Below are positions 40,610 through 51,488 of a stretch of DNA of 64,000 nucleotides, piece after piece. Both the position numbers and the translations under genes were made by a program. This DNA is from Achatina immaculata. Lineage: Eukaryota; Mollusca; Gastropoda; Stylommatophora; Achatinidae. Where the stretch lies: NCBI GenBank assembly GCA_009760885.1, contig CM019699.1, forward strand, positions 42,358,268 to 42,422,267, written 5' to 3'. The notes beneath the pieces were generated by a model. That model worked only from the letters and a program-made list of their open reading frames with translations. It had not been told where the DNA came from and made no database searches. The stretch's first letter is position 1. Each line of letters begins with the position of its first letter.

Positions 40610-42118
40610 TAACATGCGTTGCTATAAAGCTTGTATCTTACATCCTTCCTGTGCTGTTAAACATCACATAGGGCTCTCATAGTTGTTTTTCCAGGTTTTC
40701 CTATTTTCTGCTAGCTTTTCAATATCATCAAGGGAATTTTTTGCCTACTAATTTGGCCTCTCTGGAGTTTCACATGGTCAACTTTTTTCTTTGGCTAGTT
40801 GTATTCCGCTTAATAGCTTGTTTCGGGATTATCTGACTGTTTCTTCTTATCACATAACCGATATATGTCCATCTCCTTTTTCTGATCACTCATGCGACAG
40901 GTTGTTTTCCATTTATCTGCGCATTGTTCTTGAATTTATTCCACTTTATGCCAAGTATTTTCTATAGGCATTTGTTTTCAAAATAATTTGTTATTTCTTT
41001 GTTATTTTCCAGCTTTTGCATGCATAAATGAGGGTGGATATTACATTTGAATTGAATGATCTTAACCTGGTTTTTCTGCTTTTGAGTGCCATATGTTATC
41101 AGATTCTTGGAGGTCCGTACCGGTTTTGCTGTTATAATTCTAACTTCCTTTCTGCTGTTACCTTCCTGGTCTGTGTAGCTGCAGGTATGCAGGTCTTCAA
41201 CACCTCTTCCTTCAACGTATATTTTTTTCTCCTTGATTAATGGTAATTTTCATTATTTTTGTTTTTTCCTTGTTAATTTCAAGTCCTATTTTGCTAGACA
41301 GTGAAGACAGGGTGTCTATATTTTCTTGCATCGGAATTCACATTGTCACTGATAAATTTTAAAGTCTGTGAAGTTCAGGATTAATGGTTTTTTGCTATTC
41401 AATATATTCTTCAAGTATTATTCTTAGAGTAAAATATCTGGTTGAGATAACATCTCCCTTTTTGGAATCCTGATTGTTCTCTCGTCGCACCATCCACTAT
41501 ATCTTCAAGTCTATTCAGAATGACTTTGCAAAATACTTTTGACACAGTAGTGAAATTACTCCTTTCCAACTATTCCAGTCACTAAGACTGCCTTTGATTT
41601 AGAAGGGACTTTTTCTTCTTTCCAGACTTTATTAAAACATTCTCTGTAGTTGCCTCATGTTGTCACTGTTGATAGCTTTTAACATTTCGGCTGTTATTTC
41701 ATCTTCTTCTGCAGTTTTGTTGTTAGCCATTAGATTCACTGTTGTTTCAGTTTCATTCAGTGTAATTTCATCTAGGTTGACATTTAGTTGTGGGGTTGGT
41801 AAGTCAGTTTCAAGGCCTGTCAATTCTATTTGGTGTTTTCGATTGTTTCTTGGAAGTGTTTGCCCCATCTTTGCTTTTGGTCATTACTTGATTTTAATAG
41901 GGTGCCAGTTTTGCTAAAGATTAGTCTTTCTTTGGATGTAATAGTAGACTCTTTTTGTATGTTATTTGCTGTCCCCCGTTTTTGCTGCTTTCTGTGCTTC
42001 TTTTGCCATATTATCTGTATTCTCCTTTTATCTCTTCTAACTGAACTTTTTACTTTTTGGTCTAGTTTTCTGTATGTTGCTTTTGCCTAATCTTTTCCAA
42101 GATCCATCTTTATGTTTA
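40610..42118 (-). mobile_element. LINE-D, second copy, decayed
   Basis: The 3' end (40630-40700) matches 6106-6180: TTACATCCTTCCTGTGCTGT, ACATCACATAGGGCTC. The minus strand has the linker words RGTANNIQKESTITSKERLI, KQRWGQTLPRN (41900-41850), NLDEITLNETE and EDEITAEMLKAINSDNMRQL (41700-41640), then a C-terminal region with a CCxxxHxx-like end. RT catalytic motifs are not readable. Confidence 0.75.
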
Positions 42119-42169
42119 GCTTCTAGAGGAACTGGACTGAGAAGTCATCTACAGTATCACGCTTCTACA

Positions 42170-43040
42170 TAAGAACAAAGCAATGGGTTCTTATGAGATT
42201 GCTGCAAAATTGAGGAAAAAAGGTATAAATCTACATGAACAGATAGTGGTTTAATACAACTAATTTGGAGATAAAAAGAACTCTCTAGTGCATGTTAGGA
42301 ATCATTACTGATCCCAGTATTAAAAAAAGGCAATAAGAGCGAGTGTGAAAACTACAGAGGAATATCCTTACTACAAACAAGCTACAAAATACTATCTATT
42401 ATACTTTCAAGTATATTATAACCATACAGCGAGAACATAACGGCAGACTATCAAGCAGCTTTCAGGAAGAAGTGTAGACCAAATATTGCCTGTCAAAGAT
42501 AAGAAAAGTACTGGGAATATGGAAAAGAAGTACATAATAGATAAATAGTAAAATAATCAGTGTGACTAGAATATGTATGGAGGGTACAAAAAATACAGTA
42601 ATATGTAAACAATGAAAGAACCCTTATATATAAGAACTGGTTTAAAACAAGGTGATACATTATCTCCCTTACTAATCAACCTAGTACTAGGTAACGTAAT
42701 AAAAAAAGTGTAAGAAGAAAAGAGTATGGAACAAGCTAAAATACTAGGATGACATTGACCTAGTGAGGGAAACTCTGCAAGAAGTCATCAATACCCGCAT
42801 TCATCTGAAAGATGTGGCACTGAAAGTGGGCTTGACCATTAACCAAGATAAGATATGAGTATATGAAGATATCAAGAGACCAGGGGCAGAATGATCCAAA
42901 TTATATAAATGTTGGAGAGATTATTATGAAAGCAGAAACAAATATCTAGGTACAACTTTCAACAGAACCAACACGGTAAGTGAGGACATTAAAAGCAGAA
43001 TTTTGCCTTGCAAAACCTATTAATTGCTCGGAAAGCTGAA
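42170..43040 (+). mobile_element. LINE fragment, decayed (same lineage as 7880-8580)
   Basis: Plus-strand residues near 42355-42450 (YRGISLLQTSYKILSIIL-like, shifted) are RT words. From 42790 the DNA parallels 7880-8110 (CTGAAAGTGGGCTTGACC, CAGGGGCAGAATGATCC, TATATAAATGTTGGAGAG). From 42655 it belongs to the 4.77-kb duplication. Confidence 0.72.
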
Positions 43041-46000
43041 GAAGACTACGTTCAACAGGGCTGATTTGGCTGTCTGTATTTCATGTTTTCCAATATCCAT
43101 GCTTTTTTTTTTTTTTTTTGCAGTCCAGTGCTTGCTTTTGCTACTGTGATTATGGCTGTTATGAGAGTTCCATAATTCACGCAGTATTTTCCAGTGGGTA
43201 TGGAAATCTTGTCAGTGGTGTTGTTTGGATATTCAATATATGCTCTTGCCCCTCCATTCTTTATGGCATTGTGTGCAGATCCATCTGTATACACACGTAT
43301 CCAGGTGTCACATGGATATTTGTCATCTAGCACACTAAGTGTGGCTGTTGACCTTACAAGGCTGCTTTGCATCTCACCATTCTGCACACCTTTCACTTCA
43401 GTCTGAATAGTTATTTGTGTATAATCTGCTTCTTTCCATGGTGTATGCTCTGGTACAGATGATAATGGAGCGACTACAGTTGGAAGGTCAGGTATCAGCT
43501 TACGCATACGCTTGGCCTGATGAATGAAGCTGCTTCTTTTAAGCTGTCTTAGTGCCAAGTTATTGAATCTCTCCTTCAGGGGATGGCTTACAGAGCGAAG
43601 GAATTTTTCTCCCATGGTCATGACCTTTGTGTCTCTACTTTCCTTTAGCGCTTGAACACCAACTATTTTCTGCATTTCTACTATTGGTGTGGACCTCATG
43701 GCACCTGTGATAATCCGTAGTGACTGATTTTGAACCTTGTCTAGATTATGCAGCGTAGTGTTTGATGCTGTGCACCAAGATGTTGAACCATATTCTAAAT
43801 GTGGTAGAATACTTTGCTGATATACATTCTTTAGGATTCTTTCACTAGCTCCCCATGTGGTTCCACTCAATTTTCTTAATATGGCTAGTTTTCTTCTGGC
43901 TTTTGCTTCTGTACTGTTGATGTGGTGCTTCCACATCAGTTTTGAGTCAAGAGTCACTCCTAAGTAAGTGGGTTGGTTGTCCATCCTTAAGGGTATTTCA
44001 TTTACAAAGATCTTACCTGCTTTCTGTTTAGATGAGAGGGTGAACAGAGTGGTACTTGATTTCTCTGTGTTGATACTTACACACCATTTGTTTGTCCATG
44101 ATGTCTGCTGCTCTTTGGAGTCTCTGTGTAGCAACTGTCGCATATTCATCTGTACACCACATGACCAGATCATCTGCATACAGTGCCGCTTTGATTCCAT
44201 TGGGAAGTTCCTTGACCAGGTCATTAATGAATACAAGGAATAGTGTAGGCGAAAGGACTCCTCCTTGTGGTACACCGTCTCGTAGAAGTACTTTCTGGCT
44301 TTTGTGACCATCCATTACTACTCTAGCTCTTCTATTGTGTAAATAGGACTTTATCCAGTTGTACAGTCTTCCATTCACGTTGCAGTTTATTAGTTTCCAC
44401 AGTAGACCTTTTTTCCATACTTTATCAAAGGCTTTCTTCAGGTCTATCCACGCTGCTAGTACAAGGTTTTTCTCTTGGAATGCATCCTCAATCTCTTGAG
44501 AGAGATAGGTCACTTGATCTTCCGTACTGTAGTACTGCCTAAATCCTGCTTGTTGTGGAACGAGAAGGTTTTCACTTTCTAGGTACCATTTTAGCCTCAG
44601 GTCAATGATGCGTTCCATCGTTTTGCATAGGCAGCTAGTGAGACTGATTGGCCTGTAGCTGGAGGCAGTATCACTGTTTTTCCCTGGTTTTAGCAGTGGT
44701 ACCATGCTTGCTTCCTTCCAGATTTGAGGTAACTTACCTGTGCTCCAGCACATATTGAAAATATCCAACAGCTTTCCCCTTGCTGCCATTCCCAGGTTCT
44801 TGATCATTTCATTGGACACTCCATCTGGTCCTGGTGATTTCCTTGGTTTCAGTTTACTGACTGCTAGGTCTAACTTGCTGCATGTGATTGGTGCATCCAT
44901 GACCTCCACTTTTCTGACTTGTTCCTCCTCTTTCTGTGGCTCGATGCGCGCTGTACGCTCCTTCTCTGGATGGATATCAATGTTGCAGTCCTGTGCAAAC
45001 ATGCGAGCAAAGTGATCTGCTACCTGCTTACATGTAAAAGTTTTCCCATCCTCTATTAGTGTAACCTTTGTACTTCTTCCAGTACTCTCATCATTTAACT
45101 GTTTGATTAGTTTCCACAGTTTCCTTCTATCCTTTTCAAAGTTTAGAGACTCTGTTTTCTCTTTTCTCTCTCCAACTTTCCCGTCTGGCTTGCAGCTTTG
45201 CTCTCTGAAATTTGGCCTTAGAATTTTGGTATTTATTGTGGTGTTCTTGGCATGGTCTATTTTCTGCTTGCTTTCGAGCTGCTTCCACGTCATCATGGAG
45301 TTTTCCCAGCTCACTAGACCAGTATGGTTTATAGTCCCGCGAGCTCCTCTGGGAATGGTTTCACGAGCGACCTGAAGGATACAAGCATTGAATTCCTTCA
45401 CTATGCTATTAATATCCTTACCTTCTATGGGACAGCTGTCCCACCAGGATACCTGTACGATGTCTGTACATTGTCCAGTTTGCTTTTTTATAGTTCCATC
45501 TGGGGAGAGGGTTACTGGTGTTAAGGAGTTCATTTTCTATTGTCAGGAAGACTGGTCAATGGTCGCTACCTCCAAGTTGTTTTCCAACTTCACGTGTAAT
45601 GTTCCACTTCAGATCTGGAGAGTGGAATGCCAGATCTGGTGTTGATTTTGTATGCCAAGCCCTTGAGTAAAATGTTGGGGGATCCATTGGCTGGTTGACA
45701 AGGAGAAGTCCATTATCATCCTGCCAGCTCTCAACTTCCTCTCCTCTCTTGTCTATGTGGTCATAGCCCCAGCTCTGGGAATGGCTGTTAAAATCACCAC
45801 AGACCATCAGTCTCTCTTTGTGTGGGATTATTTCTAAAGCAAGTGGGCGGTCATTAGGACAGTAATAGTTAAGGAGGTGGAAATCTGTATTACTACTTTT
45901 TAGATGAATCATCTGGTATTCGGCTCCTTCCATGTACACTCCCACCTGACATGCGCTGATGTTATTCTTAACAAGTGTGAGTACTCCTCCTTTTCTTCTG

Positions 46001-46576
46001 TCCTGTCGGTCTGATCTAAAACACTGTTAGCCTCCGATTTTAAAGGCGGCATCTTTGGTTAGGTGTGTCTCCTGTATGCAGCATATACTTACCTGGTCTG
46101 CAAAAAGTATGTTCTCTAGTTCCACCTTTTTGCTATAGCCATCTCTAACACTGCTGACACCCTCAGCATTCCACTGCATTATTTTAAGCTCTTGCTTTTT
46201 GGCTGTTTTCTTCTGTTGTATTTTTTGGCCAGTAGCTCTACTCTCATGTCTCCTGACTCCACAAGACGAACTGAGAGGACCTCCAGTAGCATTGGGTGGA
46301 CCCTTTCGAGGCAGGGGGCTCAGCACTGCACCTGCCTGGTTAGTCTTCACAGGGCGAGCACCATGTTTGAAAACTGCAGATAGAGACATTTCATTAGCGA
46401 TAATGCGTGTTACCCTGATTTTTGCGATGCGCCTTTTGGCTGGGTAACTCCGACTTCAGCACCTTTCCTTGCTAGGGCAGACTGTGGTCTTGCTCGGACT
46501 GCCATGAAGACAGTGTAGGCCGGCCTGGCCAAAACTTTGTTTTCCAGCCTCTGATGGCTGTACTTAAGCCCCTTCT
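43041..46576 (-). mobile_element. LINE-A (I/Nimb-like): 5' UTR, EN, RT, partial RNase H (copy 1)
   Basis: Minus strand. The 5' UTR is 46576-46390. An ORF from 46389 has a basic leader, then the endonuclease: LKIMQWNAEGVSSVRDG, CIQETHLTK, VCGDFNSHSQSWGYD and the terminal GGSDH. Two single-codon stops break it (after KIGG, and directly after GGSDH, a CGA-to-TGA type change). The next frame (45533-44028) has RT: KLKPRKSPGPDGVSNEMIKN, SYRPISLTSCLCKTMERIID, WIDLKKAFDKVWKKGL, DGVPQGGVLSPTLFLVFIND and catalytic AALYADDLVMWC. A frameshift near 44090 leads to the connection region and RNase H start (IRVYTDGSAHNAIKNGGA). RNase H is cut near 43190 and followed by a 17-A run on this strand. It is nearly full length but inactive. 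Confidence 0.9.
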
Positions 46577-46708
46577 TAAATAGTTGGTGTTCAACCGCTA
46601 AAGGAACGTAGAGACACACAGGTCATGACCATGGGAGAAAAATTCCTTAGCTCTGTAAGCCATTCTCTGAAGGAGAGATTCAATAACTTGGCATTAGGAT
46701 GGCTTAAA
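46577..46708 (+). mobile_element. LINE-A 3' part, plus strand, first piece (duplicate)
   Basis: GTTGGTGTTCAACCGCTAAA ... GGTCATGACCATGGGAGAAA ... GATTCAATAACTTGGCA corresponds to the connection region of LINE-A (VGVQPLKE, VMTMGEKFL). It abuts the 5' end of the minus-strand LINE-A head to head. The last 13 bp, AGGATGGCTTAAA, are the target site of LINE-B. Confidence 0.85.
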
Positions 46709-47423
46709 TGCATGATCGTAAAAGGCGACTAAGGAGGGTTCAGCATAGGGCCAGCAACCCTATCTGGTAAAAAACTATCAGACTGCTACAGAAACAGAAG
46801 CAAGGGAAAAAGCAAATGCAGGTGGAAGGAGAAATGCGTATCAGGAAACTGAGCCCATGAAGGTTGTGGATGAAAGCCAGCCACTGGAAGTCCCCAGCCC
46901 GACTGCAGACTTCCTGGAACCTAAACAAAAGATGCAAATAGGCAGCTGGAATGTAAGAACACTAAACCAGACTGGAAAACTAGCACAAACCATCAAGGAA
47001 ATGCACAGATACAAACTAGACATACTAGGAATACAAGAAGCAAGATGGACAGGACAAGGCAGAAGGAAATTAACAACACAGCACACAGAAGATACAATAA
47101 TATGGTCAGGTAAAGAAGATCTTCATGAAGGAGGAGTAGCATTGATTATAACAAAAGAAGCATCAAGAGCATTGCTGAAATGGACCCCAATAAATGAGAG
47201 ATTATTATATGCACGGTTCAACTCAAGATTCACGAAGCTGTCTATTATAGTTTGTTATGCACCAACAGAAGCAGCTGAAGAGGAATTAAAAGAAGATTTT
47301 TACAACAGCCTCCAAGCCACAGTAGAAACAATACCCAAGCATGATATGCTACTCATCTTGGGCGACTTCAATGCAAAAGTAGGTGAAGGAAATGAAGATA
47401 GAAGAAGAATCATGGGAAGAGAA
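46709..47423 (+). mobile_element. LINE-B 5' part, truncated by duplication breakpoint
   Basis: Identical to 51489-52203. The endonuclease frame from 46857 (MQIGSWNVRTLNQTGKLA ... ILGIQEARWTGQGRRKL ... LILGDFNAKVGEG) runs into the filler and copy 2, adding an artificial tail after IMGRE. Confidence 0.9.
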
Positions 47424-47820
47424 TTCACCAATGAATACATTATCTCCCTTACTAATCAACCTAGTACTAGGTAACGTAATAAAAAAAGTGTAAGAAGAAA
47501 AGAGTATGGAACAAGCTAAAATACTAGGATGACATTGACCTAGTGAGGGAAACTCTGCAAGAAGTCATCAATACCCGCATTCATCTGAAAGATGTGGCAC
47601 TGAAAGTGGGCTTGACCATTAACCAAGATAAGATATGAGTATATGAAGATATCAAGAGACCAGGGGCAGAATGATCCAAATTATATAAATGTTGGAGAGA
47701 TTATTATGAAAGCAGAAACAAATATCTAGGTACAACTTTCAACAGAACCAACACGGTAAGTGAGGACATTAAAAGCAGAATTTTGCCTTGCAAAACCTAT
47801 TAATTGCTCGGAAAGCTGAA

Positions 47821-50800
47821 GAAGACTACGTTCAACAGGGCTGATTTGGCTGTCTGTATTTCATGTTTTCCAATATCCATGCTTTTTTTTTTTTTTTTTG
47901 CAGTCCAGTGCTTGCTTTTGCTACTGTGATTATGGCTGTTATGAGAGTTCCATAATTCACGCAGTATTTTCCAGTGGGTATGGAAATCTTGTCAGTGGTG
48001 TTGTTTGGATATTCAATATATGCTCTTGCCCCTCCATTCTTTATGGCATTGTGTGCAGATCCATCTGTATACACACGTATCCAGGTGTCACATGGATATT
48101 TGTCATCTAGCACACTAAGTGTGGCTGTTGACCTTACAAGGCTGCTTTGCATCTCACCATTCTGCACACCTTTCACTTCAGTCTGAATAGTTATTTGTGT
48201 ATAATCTGCTTCTTTCCATGGTGTATGCTCTGGTACAGATGATAATGGAGCGACTACAGTTGGAAGGTCAGGTATCAGCTTACGCATACGCTTGGCCTGA
48301 TGAATGAAGCTGCTTCTTTTAAGCTGTCTTAGTGCCAAGTTATTGAATCTCTCCTTCAGGGGATGGCTTACAGAGCGAAGGAATTTTTCTCCCATGGTCA
48401 TGACCTTTGTGTCTCTACTTTCCTTTAGCGCTTGAACACCAACTATTTTCTGCATTTCTACTATTGGTGTGGACCTCATGGCACCTGTGATAATCCGTAG
48501 TGACTGATTTTGAACCTTGTCTAGATTATGCAGCGTAGTGTTTGATGCTGTGCACCAAGATGTTGAACCATATTCTAAATGTGGTAGAATACTTTGCTGA
48601 TATACATTCTTTAGGATTCTTTCACTAGCTCCCCATGTGGTTCCACTCAATTTTCTTAATATGGCTAGTTTTCTTCTGGCTTTTGCTTCTGTACTGTTGA
48701 TGTGGTGCTTCCACATCAGTTTTGAGTCAAGAGTCACTCCTAAGTAAGTGGGTTGGTTGTCCATCCTTAAGGGTATTTCATTTACAAAGATCTTACCTGC
48801 TTTCTGTTTAGATGAGAGGGTGAACAGAGTGGTACTTGATTTCTCTGTGTTGATACTTACACACCATTTGTTTGTCCATGATGTCTGCTGCTCTTTGGAG
48901 TCTCTGTGTAGCAACTGTCGCATATTCATCTGTACACCACATGACCAGATCATCTGCATACAGTGCCGCTTTGATTCCATTGGGAAGTTCCTTGACCAGG
49001 TCATTAATGAATACAAGGAATAGTGTAGGCGAAAGGACTCCTCCTTGTGGTACACCGTCTCGTAGAAGTACTTTCTGGCTTTTGTGACCATCCATTACTA
49101 CTCTAGCTCTTCTATTGTGTAAATAGGACTTTATCCAGTTGTACAGTCTTCCATTCACGTTGCAGTTTATTAGTTTCCACAGTAGACCTTTTTTCCATAC
49201 TTTATCAAAGGCTTTCTTCAGGTCTATCCACGCTGCTAGTACAAGGTTTTTCTCTTGGAATGCATCCTCAATCTCTTGAGAGAGATAGGTCACTTGATCT
49301 TCCGTACTGTAGTACTGCCTAAATCCTGCTTGTTGTGGAACGAGAAGGTTTTCACTTTCTAGGTACCATTTTAGCCTCAGGTCAATGATGCGTTCCATCG
49401 TTTTGCATAGGCAGCTAGTGAGACTGATTGGCCTGTAGCTGGAGGCAGTATCACTGTTTTTCCCTGGTTTTAGCAGTGGTACCATGCTTGCTTCCTTCCA
49501 GATTTGAGGTAACTTACCTGTGCTCCAGCACATATTGAAAATATCCAACAGCTTTCCCCTTGCTGCCATTCCCAGGTTCTTGATCATTTCATTGGACACT
49601 CCATCTGGTCCTGGTGATTTCCTTGGTTTCAGTTTACTGACTGCTAGGTCTAACTTGCTGCATGTGATTGGTGCATCCATGACCTCCACTTTTCTGACTT
49701 GTTCCTCCTCTTTCTGTGGCTCGATGCGCGCTGTACGCTCCTTCTCTGGATGGATATCAATGTTGCAGTCCTGTGCAAACATGCGAGCAAAGTGATCTGC
49801 TACCTGCTTACATGTAAAAGTTTTCCCATCCTCTATTAGTGTAACCTTTGTACTTCTTCCAGTACTCTCATCATTTAACTGTTTGATTAGTTTCCACAGT
49901 TTCCTTCTATCCTTTTCAAAGTTTAGAGACTCTGTTTTCTCTTTTCTCTCTCCAACTTTCCCGTCTGGCTTGCAGCTTTGCTCTCTGAAATTTGGCCTTA
50001 GAATTTTGGTATTTATTGTGGTGTTCTTGGCATGGTCTATTTTCTGCTTGCTTTCGAGCTGCTTCCACGTCATCATGGAGTTTTCCCAGCTCACTAGACC
50101 AGTATGGTTTATAGTCCCGCGAGCTCCTCTGGGAATGGTTTCACGAGCGACCTGAAGGATACAAGCATTGAATTCCTTCACTATGCTATTAATATCCTTA
50201 CCTTCTATGGGACAGCTGTCCCACCAGGATACCTGTACGATGTCTGTACATTGTCCAGTTTGCTTTTTTATAGTTCCATCTGGGGAGAGGGTTACTGGTG
50301 TTAAGGAGTTCATTTTCTATTGTCAGGAAGACTGGTCAATGGTCGCTACCTCCAAGTTGTTTTCCAACTTCACGTGTAATGTTCCACTTCAGATCTGGAG
50401 AGTGGAATGCCAGATCTGGTGTTGATTTTGTATGCCAAGCCCTTGAGTAAAATGTTGGGGGATCCATTGGCTGGTTGACAAGGAGAAGTCCATTATCATC
50501 CTGCCAGCTCTCAACTTCCTCTCCTCTCTTGTCTATGTGGTCATAGCCCCAGCTCTGGGAATGGCTGTTAAAATCACCACAGACCATCAGTCTCTCTTTG
50601 TGTGGGATTATTTCTAAAGCAAGTGGGCGGTCATTAGGACAGTAATAGTTAAGGAGGTGGAAATCTGTATTACTACTTTTTAGATGAATCATCTGGTATT
50701 CGGCTCCTTCCATGTACACTCCCACCTGACATGCGCTGATGTTATTCTTAACAAGTGTGAGTACTCCTCCTTTTCTTCTGTCCTGTCGGTCTGATCTAAA

Positions 50801-51356
50801 ACACTGTTAGCCTCCGATTTTAAAGGCGGCATCTTTGGTTAGGTGTGTCTCCTGTATGCAGCATATACTTACCTGGTCTGCAAAAAGTATGTTCTCTAGT
50901 TCCACCTTTTTGCTATAGCCATCTCTAACACTGCTGACACCCTCAGCATTCCACTGCATTATTTTAAGCTCTTGCTTTTTGGCTGTTTTCTTCTGTTGTA
51001 TTTTTTGGCCAGTAGCTCTACTCTCATGTCTCCTGACTCCACAAGACGAACTGAGAGGACCTCCAGTAGCATTGGGTGGACCCTTTCGAGGCAGGGGGCT
51101 CAGCACTGCACCTGCCTGGTTAGTCTTCACAGGGCGAGCACCATGTTTGAAAACTGCAGATAGAGACATTTCATTAGCGATAATGCGTGTTACCCTGATT
51201 TTTGCGATGCGCCTTTTGGCTGGGTAACTCCGACTTCAGCACCTTTCCTTGCTAGGGCAGACTGTGGTCTTGCTCGGACTGCCATGAAGACAGTGTAGGC
51301 CGGCCTGGCCAAAACTTTGTTTTCCAGCCTCTGATGGCTGTACTTAAGCCCCTTCT
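47821..51356 (-). mobile_element. LINE-A, duplicate of 43041-46576
   Basis: The same element with the same stops and frameshift, displaced by 4,780 bp. It did not insert separately. Confidence 0.92.
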
Positions 51357-51488
51357 TAAATAGTTGGTGTTCAACCGCTAAAGGAACGTAGAGACACACA
51401 GGTCATGACCATGGGAGAAAAATTCCTTAGCTCTGTAAGCCATTCTCTGAAGGAGAGATTCAATAACTTGGCATTAGGATGGCTTAAA
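51357..51488 (+). mobile_element. LINE-A 3' part, plus strand, piece left of LINE-B
   Basis: Identical to 46577-46708. It continues in register at 54910 after LINE-B is removed. The target duplication copy is 51476-51488. Confidence 0.88.

Larger units (their letters stand above)
42655..47423. repeat. 4,769-bp direct duplication, copy 1
   Basis: Offset to copy 2 is exactly 4,780 bp. By eye the copies agree base for base, including a 17-T run at 43103-43119 and 47883-47899, and all reading frames in both are identical. Homology starts at ATACATTATCTCCC and ends at GGGAAGAGAA. An 11-bp filler TTCACCAATGA (47424-47434) separates the copies. The unit spans pieces of four different LINE segments, so it is a segmental event, not a transposition. 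Confidence 0.95.

Noticed and set aside
43118..45645. Numerous plus-strand frames across 43.1-46.4 kb and 47.9-51.2 kb
   Set aside because: They are antisense shadows of LINE-A. The minus strand holds the EN, YADD and RNase H motifs.
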